Notes: a model not told the origin generated them from the letters alone. A stretch of 64,000 bases of DNA from Aulosira sp. FACHB-615 (GCF_014698045.1 NZ_JACJSE010000002.1:124001-188000), one strand, 5' to 3'. Shown: positions 53,070-62,686, numbered from the stretch's first letter. Program-made: numbers and translations.

Positions 53070-53594
53070 TCAATTCTCTGGCACATCAACCACACGCCAC
53101 TCCTGAATACCCCAACGTTGCAGAATTGCTTCAGCACGACGAATATCAGCTTCTGTGCTTTCGATTGTGACCAGATAATTGCCTTGATATACTTGCTCAT
53201 GATAAAGTTGCGCTGCTTCTTCCGGCAAAAACCAACCCCGCAGCGCACCAATAATTCCACCTGCGGCCGCACTAGCACCACTGCCTAAAAGTGTGGCTAA
53301 AGCAGACTCGACAGCTAAGGCTGGGCCAAACCCCGGAATCAGTAAAATCCCGAAACCGGCAACTAAAGTCAGTAAACCTGCGGTTCTGGCGCTGGCTAAT
53401 GCACCTATAGTTGCACCTTCAGTTTGCGTCAGATGATTTTGCGTTGTATCGCTATTCTCAAGTTCTGGCTTGCGAGTAATTACAGAAATTTTATTCATCG
53501 AAAAGCCAGTATTTCTTAACTCGTCGATCGCTTGTAGTACAATCTGGCGATCGCTAAATATACCAATAGCATGTTGCCATTTACCTGAAGCCAT
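53070..53594 (-). CDS. General stress protein 17M-like protein with glycine-rich membrane segments
   Basis: A 174-residue protein. Residues 5-45 form the domain found in YflT/general-stress-protein-17M proteins (W-Q-H-A-I-G-I-F-S and A-I-D-E-L-R-N-T-G). A Gly/Ala-rich hydrophobic segment follows (about 70-120), like those of heat-stress-induced membrane-associated proteins, and a conserved C-terminal half ends around R-R-A-E-A-I-L-Q-R-W-G. ATG 53594 has a strong GGGGAGG site seven bases upstream, so it is chosen over the longer frame starting at 53699. The role in stress is inferred from the family. Confidence 0.82.
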   Translation of the reverse strand: MASGKWQHAIGIFSDRQIVLQAIDELRNTGFSMNKISVITRKPELENSDTTQNHLTQTEGATIGALASARTAGLLTLVAGFGILLIPGFGPALAVESALATLLGSGASAAAGGIIGALRGWFLPEEAAQLYHEQVYQGNYLVTIESTEADIRRAEAILQRWGIQEWRVVDVPEN

Positions 53595-54143
53595 TTTACC
53601 TCCCCAAAGTCTGGATGAATCTACAAGGTTTGGATCTTTGCTGGGTTGGTTTTTAGTCTTACCAAGAAATCTGACCAAAAAATGACTATCTACAGGCATG
53701 ATTGATGGGAGTAAATTTTGACATCAACTACTAATTTGCCCCAACCTGATTAGCTTAAATATTCTTGATATAACAGGAGGCAGAAGTTTAAATGATTTAC
53801 AAACATCTCTCTCCCTTGTCTTCCTTGTCTCTGCTGTTCGCTATAAATCTTTCCGTAATTATGAGCTTTGGTGATGTATGAATCAAAAGAATTGCTGAAA
53901 AACGTCTAATTTTAGATGCTGTTCGCTGATGAACTCAGATAATCACCTCTAGGATTTTTCTTGACATCAGAGTATTTCAGCAGTTACAACAACTCAAATA
54001 AGGAGACAAATAATTTATAAAAATCAGCAAGAGAGCAAGATTTTAGCCTTAAAATTTACAAGTTACTCACACATTTCTCAAATTATTTATTCACTATAAT
54101 ATGGTGAATTTTATTACTGAATTGAATAGAGGTTGAAGCCAAA
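53595..54143. other. Intergenic region
   Basis: 549 bp between divergent genes. It contains CTCCCTTGTCTTCC short tandem copies near 53812 and is otherwise AT-rich. A promoter for the subtilisin gene is expected near 54080-54110, which is very AT-rich, but none can be assigned with confidence. No gene was found. Confidence 0.55.
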
Positions 54144-55871
54144 ATGAGACACGAAAAACTTTCTCCTGGTTTGCTGTTAGCAGTTGAAGATTATCAACAT
54201 GAAGGTTTGCCAGCTTTGATGACACACAAGCGATCGCTTGGGATTATGGCTCCTAAAAGTATTGTCAAACCAACCAAGAGCCTAGTTTTTATCTACTGTG
54301 ATGATGACGCAGATTTAAGCCACTTGGCACAATATGGCATAGAAGTTAATCAAAATTCCGGCCATGTGCGTACTGCTTTCCTACCCGTTGATAGTTTAGA
54401 TGCTTTATCTGAAGAACCTGCCATCCAGCGAATTAAACCATCACGCAAACTCAAGCTACGGATGGATGTTGCGCCCCAAGCCGTGAAGTTACCAGAATTT
54501 AAAAATAAAACTGGACTAACTGGCAAAGGCGTAATTATTGGTGTAGTTGACAGTGGAATTGATGCCAAACATCCTGCCTTTGCTGGGCGCATTTTACGGT
54601 TATGGGATCAAACCATACCAGGGCCAGGCGTGAAAGAAGGCGCTTATGGTGCGGAACTAACGGGTTCCCTACTATCTGTTTCTCAAGATACTGACGGTCA
54701 TGGTACACACGTCGCAGGTATCGCGTCTGGTGCTGATGCTACTTATGGTGGTGTCGCACCAGACGCAGAATTAATCATTATCAAATCTGACCTCCAAGAT
54801 GCCCACATTGCTGATGCTGTTCGTTACGTTTTTCGGGTAGCGGCTGAATTAGGCAGACCCGCAGTCGTCAATCTCAGCTTGGGTGGACATGCTGATGCCC
54901 ATGATGGTACTGATTCCCTCTCGAAAGTCATTGACGCAGAAACTGGCCCTGGCAGAATTGTTTGCTGTGCCGCAGGTAATGAAGGTAACGACAATATTCA
55001 TGGTCAAGCCATCATCCCCAGCGGCCGAATCAAAGGAATGCGCTTTAATGTACCCTTCAATCAAGTAGGCATTGTTTGGTTAAATGCTTGGTATGGCAAA
55101 GACAGCGAATTAGAAGTTTCTGTACGCAGTCCTAACGGATTTGTTACTCCCTTCCAAAAAATTATTCCTCAAGGCAATCCCGCAGTAGATCATCAACTAC
55201 CCGACTCACGGGTACAAATTGTCACTCCCGGCCCAGATAAAGCCAACGGCGACCATAATTTCTTTGTACAGATTCGGGGTAATGGCCCTTCGCCAGTTAT
55301 GGGAGGGATTTGGCAGTTACGAGTCCGCAACACTTCTTCTCAAGATACTCGCCTAGATGTATGGACACTAGATGATAGTTCTTCAGTGTTTTTCACAGGT
55401 ACTAGTGTCCAAGATGCTGTAAAAATTGGTTCCCCAGGATCTGCCAGCACTGCTGTAACAGTTGCAGCTTACACTACCAAAGTCAAATACACCGATATTG
55501 ATAACCAAGTACGCGAAGTGGGTTTAGAACTCAACAGTATTTCTGATTTCAGTAGTGAAGGGCCGTTACGCAATGATGCTCAAAAACCGGATGTTGCTGC
55601 ACCAGGGGCGATGATTGTGGCTGCGCTTTCTTCTAATGCAAATTCTGACCGTTCGATGACGATTAATTCTAAATTTCAGGCGATGGCTGGTACTAGTATG
55701 GCCACACCTTTTGTTACCGGGTTGGTAGCGTTATTATTACAGCGCGATCGCAATTTAGACCCCAACACCATCAAAGAGTTATTCCGCAAAAATAGCTCAA
55801 TTCCTGGCAAAGCAGTCGGCACTTTTGATAATAAATGGGGTTACGGGTTAATTAACACTGAGAATCTGTAG
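54144..55871 (+). CDS. Subtilisin-like serine peptidase (S8 family)
   Basis: A 575-residue subtilase. The catalytic triad is Asp136 (V-V-D-S-G-I-D), His186 (D-G-H-G-T-H-V-A-G) and Ser518 (G-T-S-M-A-T-P). An oxyanion segment A-A-G-N-E-G is at about 277-282. An inserted beta-rich domain separates the His and Ser parts, about residues 290-430. Residues 1-110 look like a propeptide or inhibitor-type domain. No clear signal peptide precedes it, so it may be cytoplasmic or exported another way. A small protein 213 bp downstream resembles the N-terminal region. A purine-rich sequence TAGAGG lies near ATG 54144. Confidence 0.93.
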   Translation: MRHEKLSPGLLLAVEDYQHEGLPALMTHKRSLGIMAPKSIVKPTKSLVFIYCDDDADLSHLAQYGIEVNQNSGHVRTAFLPVDSLDALSEEPAIQRIKPSRKLKLRMDVAPQAVKLPEFKNKTGLTGKGVIIGVVDSGIDAKHPAFAGRILRLWDQTIPGPGVKEGAYGAELTGSLLSVSQDTDGHGTHVAGIASGADATYGGVAPDAELIIIKSDLQDAHIADAVRYVFRVAAELGRPAVVNLSLGGHADAHDGTDSLSKVIDAETGPGRIVCCAAGNEGNDNIHGQAIIPSGRIKGMRFNVPFNQVGIVWLNAWYGKDSELEVSVRSPNGFVTPFQKIIPQGNPAVDHQLPDSRVQIVTPGPDKANGDHNFFVQIRGNGPSPVMGGIWQLRVRNTSSQDTRLDVWTLDDSSSVFFTGTSVQDAVKIGSPGSASTAVTVAAYTTKVKYTDIDNQVREVGLELNSISDFSSEGPLRNDAQKPDVAAPGAMIVAALSSNANSDRSMTINSKFQAMAGTSMATPFVTGLVALLLQRDRNLDPNTIKELFRKNSSIPGKAVGTFDNKWGYGLINTENL

Positions 55872-55984
55872 CAGGGGGAGAGAGGGGAGTGTGGGGAGTG
55901 TGGGGAGTGTGGGGGGAAAGATTTCTTCACTATCTTTCCACCCCTCCCACATCCCTGGATTTCTCACAAAAGAGAAATCCAGGG
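55872..55984. repeat. Dispersed repeat family A, copy 3, reverse orientation, one end missing
   Basis: Starts immediately after the subtilisin stop codon with GGGAGTGTGG tandem copies, continues GGGGGGAAAGATTTCTTCAC and ends with the CCTGGATTTCTCACAAAAG / GAGAAATCCAGG palindrome. The end with CCCGAATTTCTC is absent. Confidence 0.82.
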
Positions 55985-56084
55985 TATAAAGTCTGTACAA
56001 GGGTAGGTAATCAAAAACGAAAAATTTGATAGGTTAATCTTAGGACAGTTTGCAACTGCCTACCCTTTTACGCAGGAAACACTT

Positions 56085-56381
56085 ATGAACTATCAGAAGC
56101 TAGGTGCGGCATTGTCGATCGCACTGAATGATGTTCAAGACTCAACCACACCGAGTTTAACTGTATTTATTCATACAGAACCAATCACAGATGAAGCGAT
56201 CGCGGTTTTACAAAGTGTCGGCGTTAATGATGTAACTCCAGACAAAGATACCTTTACGGCTACATTATCCGCAAATACTATTTCCCAACTTTCAGAACAA
56301 CCGTGGGTGACATCTTTGCAACTTTCCCAACAATTGCGTTTACTCAATGGCGGGAAAAAAATGCCGGGATTCAAATTGTAA
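56085..56381 (+). CDS. Small protein resembling the propeptide/inhibitor region of the adjacent subtilisin
   Basis: A 98-residue protein. It aligns without a gap of any size to residues 1-106 of the subtilisin just upstream: start (Y/E)-K-L, then S-L-x-V-F-I, G-(I/V)-x-V/N, and L-S-E-(E/Q)-P-x-(I/V). It lacks any protease domain, and S-L-T-V-F-I-H and the L-R-L end match. Its likely role is as a trans-acting inhibitor or folding helper of the protease. It starts at ATG 56085 preceded by AGGAAAC. The similarity is weak to moderate and was read by eye. Confidence 0.72.
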   Translation: MNYQKLGAALSIALNDVQDSTTPSLTVFIHTEPITDEAIAVLQSVGVNDVTPDKDTFTATLSANTISQLSEQPWVTSLQLSQQLRLLNGGKKMPGFKL

Positions 56382-56650
56382 ATATTTAATTCGGCAGATC
56401 AGCAGGTGGACAAAATTAAACATAGCTTGAGACTTCGGCAAAACTCAGTGACCACTACCCTTAACCCTCTTCTAGTCGGCTGATTGAGTCTTGAGCGACT
56501 GGCCCTGAATCTCGACACTTCGACAAGCTCAGTGCATCGCTTCGCTCGATTACCGCGTAGCCGTTCGCGTTAGCGTCTCCGCAGGAGAAAGGAGTGGAAA
56601 TGCGTCTTTATAAATTATTTTTTCTAAATACTGATTAACGTTAATAACTC

Positions 56651-56803
56651 TATAGCAGTCCTAAATCATTTGTAAAATTTCTATATCTTTTTCTTCTTTC
56701 CTACCTTTGCGTCCTACCCTTCGGGAAGCCACTTCGTGTCTAGGCGCTCTTTGCGGTTCGTTTCCATATCTATGTTTTTCATGACTCATTTAGGATTGCT
56801 ATA
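56651..56803. repeat. MITE-like repeat family E, copy 2
   Basis: The ends are TATAGCAGTCCTAAATCATT and ATGACTCATTTAGGATTGCTATA, imperfect inverted repeats of about 20 bp. The interior carries CCTACCCTTCGGGAAGCC and CTTTGCGGTTCG. The match to 49364-49530 is in reverse orientation. Confidence 0.8.
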
Positions 56804-56918
56804 TCGATAAGTCATATCATGTCCGGTAAATAAGTGATGATTCAACACATCTGTGCAGAAAGACAAAACTCTTTCTCCCCCTGCGGTCTTGATGATAAGT
56901 ATTTTATAGGACATGATT

Positions 56919-57065
56919 AGGACTTACGCATCAAAACGAAAAATCAATGGTTTTGGCGAGGGTTTAGGGGTATAGGGGAGGGGTGTACTGATTCAAAATC
57001 CTTACACCCCAAACCCTTTCACCCTTATACCCAATCTCCACAGATAATCTTTGTGCGTAAGTCCT
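56919..57065. repeat. MITE-like repeat family D, long copy 1
   Basis: Inverted ends AGGACTTACGCA and TGCGTAAGTCCT, 147 bp. The interior has GTTTTGGCGAGGGTTTAGGGG, TTACACCCC and CCCTTTCACCC. It is homologous over its whole length to 63612-63754. Confidence 0.88.
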
Positions 57066-57228
57066 GATGATATCAGGCGATCGCTTATCAAAAAATTTCC
57101 CGTTATTAGCTACTAGTAATAACGGGAACGCAGATTATTTTTAATAAAAATAGCAGTCGAAGTATAGGTTTAAGACTATTATTGATGACTGAAAACTGAG
57201 TTCCTACTCAGCACTCAGCACTTTGCTA

Positions 57229-58539
57229 TTAGCGAGTAGCTACTTGTGGCCCTGACCATACTTCTTTGTGTTCACCAAAAGTTACAGGCTGATCAGTGTC
57301 GTTTGTATTAACTGTTTTACCATCAGTAGCAACTTGTACTAAAGGCCAGTCTTCTTCACCCATTTCGCCTTCGCGGAACAGTACATGATCTGGTTGGTTT
57401 TTACTCCAACCTAGCAATACAGCAATTTTTTCATGTTCATCGTCTTGACGTGCGGGTGCAACGGTGTTGGTATGATTTTTTTGTCGATCCCAAATCACTG
57501 CATGATCTGTAGCATCGCCAGTATTGAATACACCCTCAAATTTGCGTGCTAAAAAGCGATCGCTTTTTTCTGACCAACTAACCGGAACCAACACCCCAAT
57601 ATTGCCATTTTCTGGCATCTGCTCTGGCGGTGCAACTTGATTACGGAGTAACGGATCTTTGATCTTGGAAGTTGAAGCCATTACCCGCAATTTCTTGGTT
57701 TCTCTGTCTTCAACAAACATGGTGCTACTCACGCGGCTGTTATACATTTCCGGTTGAACGTCCATCTGTACCCGGCTATAAACAGCATACTTACCATCAG
57801 GAGACACCACAGGTAAACTCCGATAATAACGCACCCCAGAACTACCCTTCGAGCCAACCGCTTCTTGAGTCGCTAAAATCCATTTCCAAGGAATGGGATG
57901 GGGACTACCGATAGGATCTACCTGTTCGGCTTGCTCCTCACTCGGTGCTTCCATTGCAGGTAAATCATCTGTAGATTCTGTTTCTGGTGTTTGGGGAATT
58001 GCGTCAACCCCTGGAATGCGATTGAATCCTGATGAACCAACAAGAGAATCTTTAGCTGATGCCAAATTATTTTCTTGCATTAACGCTTCAATTTCAGATG
58101 CTTGGCCTTTTTTGTGATGACCACGAATATTGGGAACAGGAGCCAGTTCTACTGCTGCGAAAGGATCAGCACCACTTGTCTGAGAGCCATTGCCAATTGC
58201 ATAATCCGCTACTACTAAAGATTCGATTTTGTGTGCTTGTAAAACTGGCTGTTTCCCCACTCCCAGTAGATTCTGTGACAATGAAATCGATTCTCCGGGG
58301 GTGGAGTTATTCGGAGCATCTTGAAACATTGCTGCTAAATCTGGTTCATTAGCTGTTTCTTGAGTTACAGCTTCTGATTCTCCAGCTTCAGCAGGAAGTT
58401 TAGCTACTACTTTGGATTGTTGAGCAGAGGTAGAGTGACCTGATGCTGCAAATAAAGGCGCAATCAGCATCACTAGAACAACAGAATTAAGAAATGGTTG
58501 CACACGGAACCATCCTGACAGCAAGAGGGGTTTGAGCAT
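57229..58539 (-). CDS. Secreted conserved hypothetical protein
   Basis: A 436-residue protein. A long N-terminal region carries a hydrophobic helix (about 18-32) ending A-A-S-G-H, then a disordered Ser/Pro/Glu-rich part (about 35-205). The C-terminal half (about 215-436) is beta-rich with P-V-V-S-P-D-G-K-Y-A-V-Y-S-R and V-P-V-S-W-S-E-K-S-D-R-F, which look like blades of a TolB-like propeller. The function is unknown; such genes are common in Nostocales. ATG 58539 is the start. It is a single gene on the minus strand. Confidence 0.72.
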   Translation of the reverse strand: MLKPLLLSGWFRVQPFLNSVVLVMLIAPLFAASGHSTSAQQSKVVAKLPAEAGESEAVTQETANEPDLAAMFQDAPNNSTPGESISLSQNLLGVGKQPVLQAHKIESLVVADYAIGNGSQTSGADPFAAVELAPVPNIRGHHKKGQASEIEALMQENNLASAKDSLVGSSGFNRIPGVDAIPQTPETESTDDLPAMEAPSEEQAEQVDPIGSPHPIPWKWILATQEAVGSKGSSGVRYYRSLPVVSPDGKYAVYSRVQMDVQPEMYNSRVSSTMFVEDRETKKLRVMASTSKIKDPLLRNQVAPPEQMPENGNIGVLVPVSWSEKSDRFLARKFEGVFNTGDATDHAVIWDRQKNHTNTVAPARQDDEHEKIAVLLGWSKNQPDHVLFREGEMGEEDWPLVQVATDGKTVNTNDTDQPVTFGEHKEVWSGPQVATR

Positions 58540-59414
58540 GTGTGGACTCTCTAGAAGTGCGGGTGCTGTGTGAGGAGCAATCGAGGCTTATGTAGTAGGA
58601 GGAAAAGTGATGACTACAGGTATAACAATAAACTCACGCTTTTAACTACTAATTGTGAGAAATATTTTTTTTAAACTTGCACCTTGTCACAAAAATTTAT
58701 TATCATTGCCTGCACCTTTTTGCTTAATAAATACTATTGATTAGCGAAATTTCTGCCATAACAAAGTTAATGCAGATGAACAACATAATTACTGCATAAA
58801 CCAAACTTTTACGCCTTTAACCAGCAATTAACCACACCATAAAACTGGTGCTTGATTTAACTGCATTAGGCGCATTATGTTGGCTACAAGGCATTTGTAG
58901 CCTCTAGGTAGAGCGAAAAGCTGAACTGTTGGGATAGACTTTAGCAACTGCCAAGCCGCAGGAGGCTCCCCTATTTATCCCTGCTACAACAGTGCAGACC
59001 CCTGTAACGATGAAACTGAGTGAGGCGTTTCTTTTAAAAGCTGGTAAAGCTGACGCACAACATATAATACTCGAAAAATCGAGTTAGTATCCACCCCTGG
59101 AAGTAAATTAATATCTAATCTCTAACAATTGCAAAAATGCCGCTAAACTTGTAACTGCATTTTGGCAAAAACTGAATCAACAGCTTTGTTTTGGCAACCC
59201 TCGCAAAGCTTGTGTATGGTCTCTAGGGGAATCAGCCGACTAATAAAGTGTCAAGCTGGTATCAATCTATCAACATATTGGGGTAAATTACTTTTAGTCT
59301 ATCAATAAAACTCAATTTCGCCAACTTGTGTGTAGAAAATAGTGAGTAAGGAGGATAATAATAAATAACTAAGTAAATATTACCTATTGATGTTTAACTA
59401 TTGATTATTGATTA
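58540..59414. other. Long gene-free region
   Basis: 875 bp between divergent genes. No open frame of any credibility was found. Bases 58882-58902 form a perfect 8-bp hairpin, and a pairing of AGCCTC (58898-58903) with GAGGCT (about 58966-58971) could close a larger fold up to about 58971. It has little in common with the dispersed repeats and may hold a small RNA or long 5' leader. The right part is AT-rich and would contain the fmt promoter. Confidence 0.5.
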
Positions 59415-60419
59415 ATGAAAGTTGTATTTTTTGGTACTCCTGAATTCGCTATTCCTACTCTCGAAAAATTACTGAATCATCCAGAATTTGAAATTTTGGC
59501 AGTGGTGACTCAACCAGATAAACGTCGAGAACGGGGAAACAAACTGACTCCTTCACCTGTAAAAACCCTGGCTCTCCAGCATAATTTGTCAGTGTGGCAA
59601 CCAGAGCGAGTTAAAAAAGATCGTGAAACTTTAGCGAAACTGCAACAAACAGAAGCAGATGCGTTTGTAGTGGTAGCTTATGGGCAGATTTTATCCAAAA
59701 AAATCTTGAATATGCCCAAATTAGGCTGTATTAATGTACATGGTTCAATTTTGCCGAAGTATCGCGGTGCGGCTCCGATTCAGTGGTGTCTCTTTAATGG
59801 TGAACCAGAAACAGGAATTACGACCATGTTAATGGATGCTGGGATGGATACAGGGGATATGCTGCTAAAAGCAACCACACCCATTGAATTGTTAGATAAT
59901 ACTGACAATTTAGCTGTAAGATTAGCAACAATTGGTGGAGATTTGTTAATAGAAACGCTGTTAAAACTGAAGCACCAAGAAATTCAACCAATTCCGCAAA
60001 ATAACGCAGAAGCTACCTACGCACCTTTGATTCAAAAGCAAGATTACCAGTTAGATTGGACAAAGAGTGCAATACAATTACACAATCAAATTCGGGGATT
60101 TTACCCTAATTGTTGGACAACTTTTCGGAACCAGACTCTGAAAATTACAGCTACCCTTCCCCTTGGTTCTGCTGACGCTGAAGAAATACCACCAGAATTA
60201 GCAACCATACGCCAAAAACTACCTGATTTATCCAATATATCTGGCATTCCTGGAGAAATAGTCAGCATTACCAAGGGAATAGGTGCGATCGCCCAAACTG
60301 GAGCAGGTTTATTATTATTACGGGAAGTTCAGTTAGCGGGTAAACGTCCCCAGTCGGGATGGGATTTTGTTAATGGTGCGCGGTTGACAGTGGGAGAAAT
60401 TCTGAAGTCTGAAGTGTGA
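59415..60419 (+). CDS. fmt: Methionyl-tRNA formyltransferase
   Basis: A 334-residue enzyme that formylates initiator Met-tRNA using 10-formyltetrahydrofolate, in the cytoplasm. The N-terminal catalytic domain has F-F-G-T-P-E-F-A and the signature N-V-H-G-S-I-L-P-K-Y-R-G-A-A-P with Asn107 and His109. M-D-T-G-D-M (Asp144) completes the active site. The C-terminal domain with R-G-F-Y-P-N-C-W and G-A-R-L-T-V is present. The length is normal. ATG 59415 is preceded by ATTGATTA-type sequence, with no strong ribosome site. Confidence 0.97.
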   Translation: MKVVFFGTPEFAIPTLEKLLNHPEFEILAVVTQPDKRRERGNKLTPSPVKTLALQHNLSVWQPERVKKDRETLAKLQQTEADAFVVVAYGQILSKKILNMPKLGCINVHGSILPKYRGAAPIQWCLFNGEPETGITTMLMDAGMDTGDMLLKATTPIELLDNTDNLAVRLATIGGDLLIETLLKLKHQEIQPIPQNNAEATYAPLIQKQDYQLDWTKSAIQLHNQIRGFYPNCWTTFRNQTLKITATLPLGSADAEEIPPELATIRQKLPDLSNISGIPGEIVSITKGIGAIAQTGAGLLLLREVQLAGKRPQSGWDFVNGARLTVGEILKSEV

Positions 60420-60439
60420 AGTCTGAAATTTTTCATACT

Positions 60440-60793
60440 TCATACTTGTTCATAGTAGCGACAGTCTTGGCAAGGGCCTTGGGGGTTGACTGCACAGCGA
60501 ACAATTTCAGAATGAGCATTATAAACACAAGTAGCGTCACCAACCACCCAGCGTCCATTTAGTAAACTTTTTTCTGCTGGTCTTTGAGCAGATTGGACGT
60601 AGATTGCTATATTTTGCAGTCGATAACGCCCAGATTTAAATTGATATCTATGGCGACGCTCTAGAACAGCGTAGGTTTTACCTTGAAAATCAAGATAGTT
60701 TCCTGGTTGGGGTGTCCAGTCAAGTTGCAATTTACCGAGGGACTGACGCGGGTGCGTCAGTATCACCTCGGTTGGTAAAGAGTCTGGCTCCAT
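60440..60793 (-). CDS. DUF6464-type conserved cyanobacterial protein
   Basis: A 117-residue soluble protein restricted, as far as I recognise it, to cyanobacteria. It has P-G-N-Y-L-D-F-Q-G-K-T-Y-A-V-L-E-R-R-H-R-Y near the middle and a C-terminal cysteine cluster (C-V-Y-N-A-H, C-A-V-N-P-Q-G-P-C-x-D-C) that might bind a metal. The function is unknown. It is convergent with fmt, 20 bp apart. Start ATG 60793. Confidence 0.8.
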   Translation of the reverse strand: MEPDSLPTEVILTHPRQSLGKLQLDWTPQPGNYLDFQGKTYAVLERRHRYQFKSGRYRLQNIAIYVQSAQRPAEKSLLNGRWVVGDATCVYNAHSEIVRCAVNPQGPCQDCRYYEQV

Positions 60794-61020
60794 AGGTTTA
60801 TGTGATGTGATTTACATTATAAAAATAGTATCGCAGGAGCCTACTTTTGCTGATCTGACCTCGACTATAATTAATGATCGCCTTCATAGTGATCCACTTT
60901 AGGATGCGATCGCTCTAGCGTGGTAGTGTCAAGTTTAAGAATCCAAAAAATTATCTGTAAAGGCTGGGAGTGGCGAGTAGGGAGGGGTATTTCCCTCCTG
61001 CCTCCTTAATACTTGTCTCG

Positions 61021-61617
61021 CTATTTCAAAACAACTTGGAAAGAATTCAAATACCCGGTAATAGTTTTGTTGAGGGTTTGTTGTTGCTTTTTCGTAGTAA
61101 TAGCCATGACTTGATACAACCTACCTTGGGCAACATACATCCGACTGCGAGTAATTTTACCGCCGGGATTAATAAACTCAATTTCTTTGCCGGGATGACC
61201 ATTAGAACTGCGAATATTACGCTGACGAATCAAATTACTTTTTGTCGTTTTTAGCACCATAACTTGTGCTTGGTCTAATATGGTCTGCGGATTGGTCAAT
61301 GTGCCGTAACTGTGGGGGAAATCATTATAAACAACTACATAAGCAACTTGCTGCTTTGGTGGTTGAGCAAAAAATATATTTAAGTCAATTTCCCCTATCT
61401 GGGTTTTTTGGGTTTGGGTTTCTTTGTTTGGTGTTCCCGGCATTAATACGGTAAAACGTCCATCAGGCGCACGGAATAATTTCCATTTTGGTTGGACTGG
61501 TTGCGCGGCGGTTTCTGGCTTTTTAACTGCCGTTTGGGGTTGACGTGCTTCTACAACAAAACAGCTACCACAAACCAGTGTGGCAGCTATCAAAGGTAAT
61601 AATTTAGGGAATGTCAT
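61021..61617 (-). CDS. Secreted hypothetical protein
   Basis: A 198-residue protein with an N-terminal hydrophobic segment (about 5-20) ending in a C-G-S-C-F region, so it is exported and possibly lipid-anchored at one of the cysteines. A Pro/Thr/Lys-rich linker is followed by a domain with F-R-A-P-D-G-R-F-T-V-L-M-P-G-T-P, a conserved motif of small secreted cyanobacterial proteins of unknown function. ATG 61617 is preferred to the longer frame (61689), which would overlap glk. It lies 43 bp downstream of glk on the same strand. Confidence 0.78.
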   Translation of the reverse strand: MTFPKLLPLIAATLVCGSCFVVEARQPQTAVKKPETAAQPVQPKWKLFRAPDGRFTVLMPGTPNKETQTQKTQIGEIDLNIFFAQPPKQQVAYVVVYNDFPHSYGTLTNPQTILDQAQVMVLKTTKSNLIRQRNIRSSNGHPGKEIEFINPGGKITRSRMYVAQGRLYQVMAITTKKQQQTLNKTITGYLNSFQVVLK

Positions 61618-61660
61618 AGTTTTAGCTTTACTGATGCAGATATCACTGATGATGATAGTG

Positions 61661-62686
61661 TTATAACCTAGCTGCACACAAAGCCGCACCTATTAATCCT
61701 ACTTGGGGGTTGAGAATAATATATACTGGTACTTCTTCTAAAAGAGAACGCATTCTGCCTTTTTGAGTGAAGTTCAATAAAAAACTACCATTTTGAATTA
61801 ATGGCAGAATTTTCGGTGCAATTCCCCCAGCAATGTACAAGCCACCGTAGGGTAAAAGTTTCAAGGCGAGGTTGCCAGCTTCTGCACCGTAAGCATCAAC
61901 AAATAATTGTAATGTTTGTTCCGAGAGGCGATCGCTTTTTTGAACTGCGGCTTTACCAATCACAGCACCGGGATCAACACTTTTTTCTGGCTGTCCGGCT
62001 TCCTGTTCCCAGGTTCTCACAGCTTGGGCAATTTCTGGCGATTCTGTAGCATGTTTGCGGTCACGCAAAAATTGGTAGATAGCAACAATACCTAAACCAG
62101 AAACCACCCGTTCTACCGAAACACGCTGAATATCATGTTTATCCAGCAAATATTTCAGCAATTGAAATTCTAACTCGTTGCGGGGGGCAAAGTCGGTGTG
62201 ACCACCTTCGGAGGGAAAAACTTGATAATGATTTCCCTGCTTGATTAAAAAGCCTTGTCCTAATCCTGTACCGGCACCAATTATAGCGATGGGTGCTTCT
62301 GGTTTTGGTTTACCTGGTTGTAAAGTCAGCAAATCTGGGGAACTTAACCCAAAAATGCCATAGCCAACAGCCGCAAAGTCATTAATCAAGGAAATTGCCG
62401 CGATACCTAATTCTTGTTGCAGACGTTCGGTATCTAAAAACCAAGCTAGGTTAGTAAGTTTAGCAGTGTTGTTGACCACTGGCCCGGCGATCGCAAAACA
62501 AGCCTTTTGGGGAGTAGCTGTATTTGCTTTGAGTAAAAATTGCTGTACCATCGGCACTAAATCAGGAAAATCCCCACTGCGATAACTGTCCTCATAAACT
62601 GTCTGCAATTCTGATGAATTTGAGGTTTCCACCAATCGCAAAATAGTTTTTGTGCCGCCGATATCTCCTGCTAGTAACAAAGTCAT
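61661..62686 (-). CDS. glk: Glucokinase (ROK-independent Glk family)
   Basis: A 341-residue ATP-dependent glucokinase. The phosphate loop is D-I-G-G-T-K-T (8-14), and the catalytic aspartate is Asp103 in I-N-D-F. The ATP-binding segment G-A-G-T-G-L-G-Q-G and the sugar-contact S-E-G-G-H-T-D-F follow in order. The length and motifs match cyanobacterial Glk. It phosphorylates glucose to glucose 6-phosphate in the cytoplasm. Start ATG 62686. The short spacer to the following secreted protein suggests possible co-transcription. Confidence 0.95.
   Translation of the reverse strand: MTLLLAGDIGGTKTILRLVETSNSSELQTVYEDSYRSGDFPDLVPMVQQFLLKANTATPQKACFAIAGPVVNNTAKLTNLAWFLDTERLQQELGIAAISLINDFAAVGYGIFGLSSPDLLTLQPGKPKPEAPIAIIGAGTGLGQGFLIKQGNHYQVFPSEGGHTDFAPRNELEFQLLKYLLDKHDIQRVSVERVVSGLGIVAIYQFLRDRKHATESPEIAQAVRTWEQEAGQPEKSVDPGAVIGKAAVQKSDRLSEQTLQLFVDAYGAEAGNLALKLLPYGGLYIAGGIAPKILPLIQNGSFLLNFTQKGRMRSLLEEVPVYIILNPQVGLIGAALCAARL

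Larger units (their letters stand above)
56382..57228. other. Intergenic region with two repeat elements
   Basis: 847 bp. It contains a family E unit (56651-56803), a family D unit (56919-57065) and, near 56520-56590, GACACTTCGACAAGCTCAG and GCGTAGCCGTTCGCG-type repeats. No gene was found in either strand beyond repeat-derived short frames. Confidence 0.65.
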
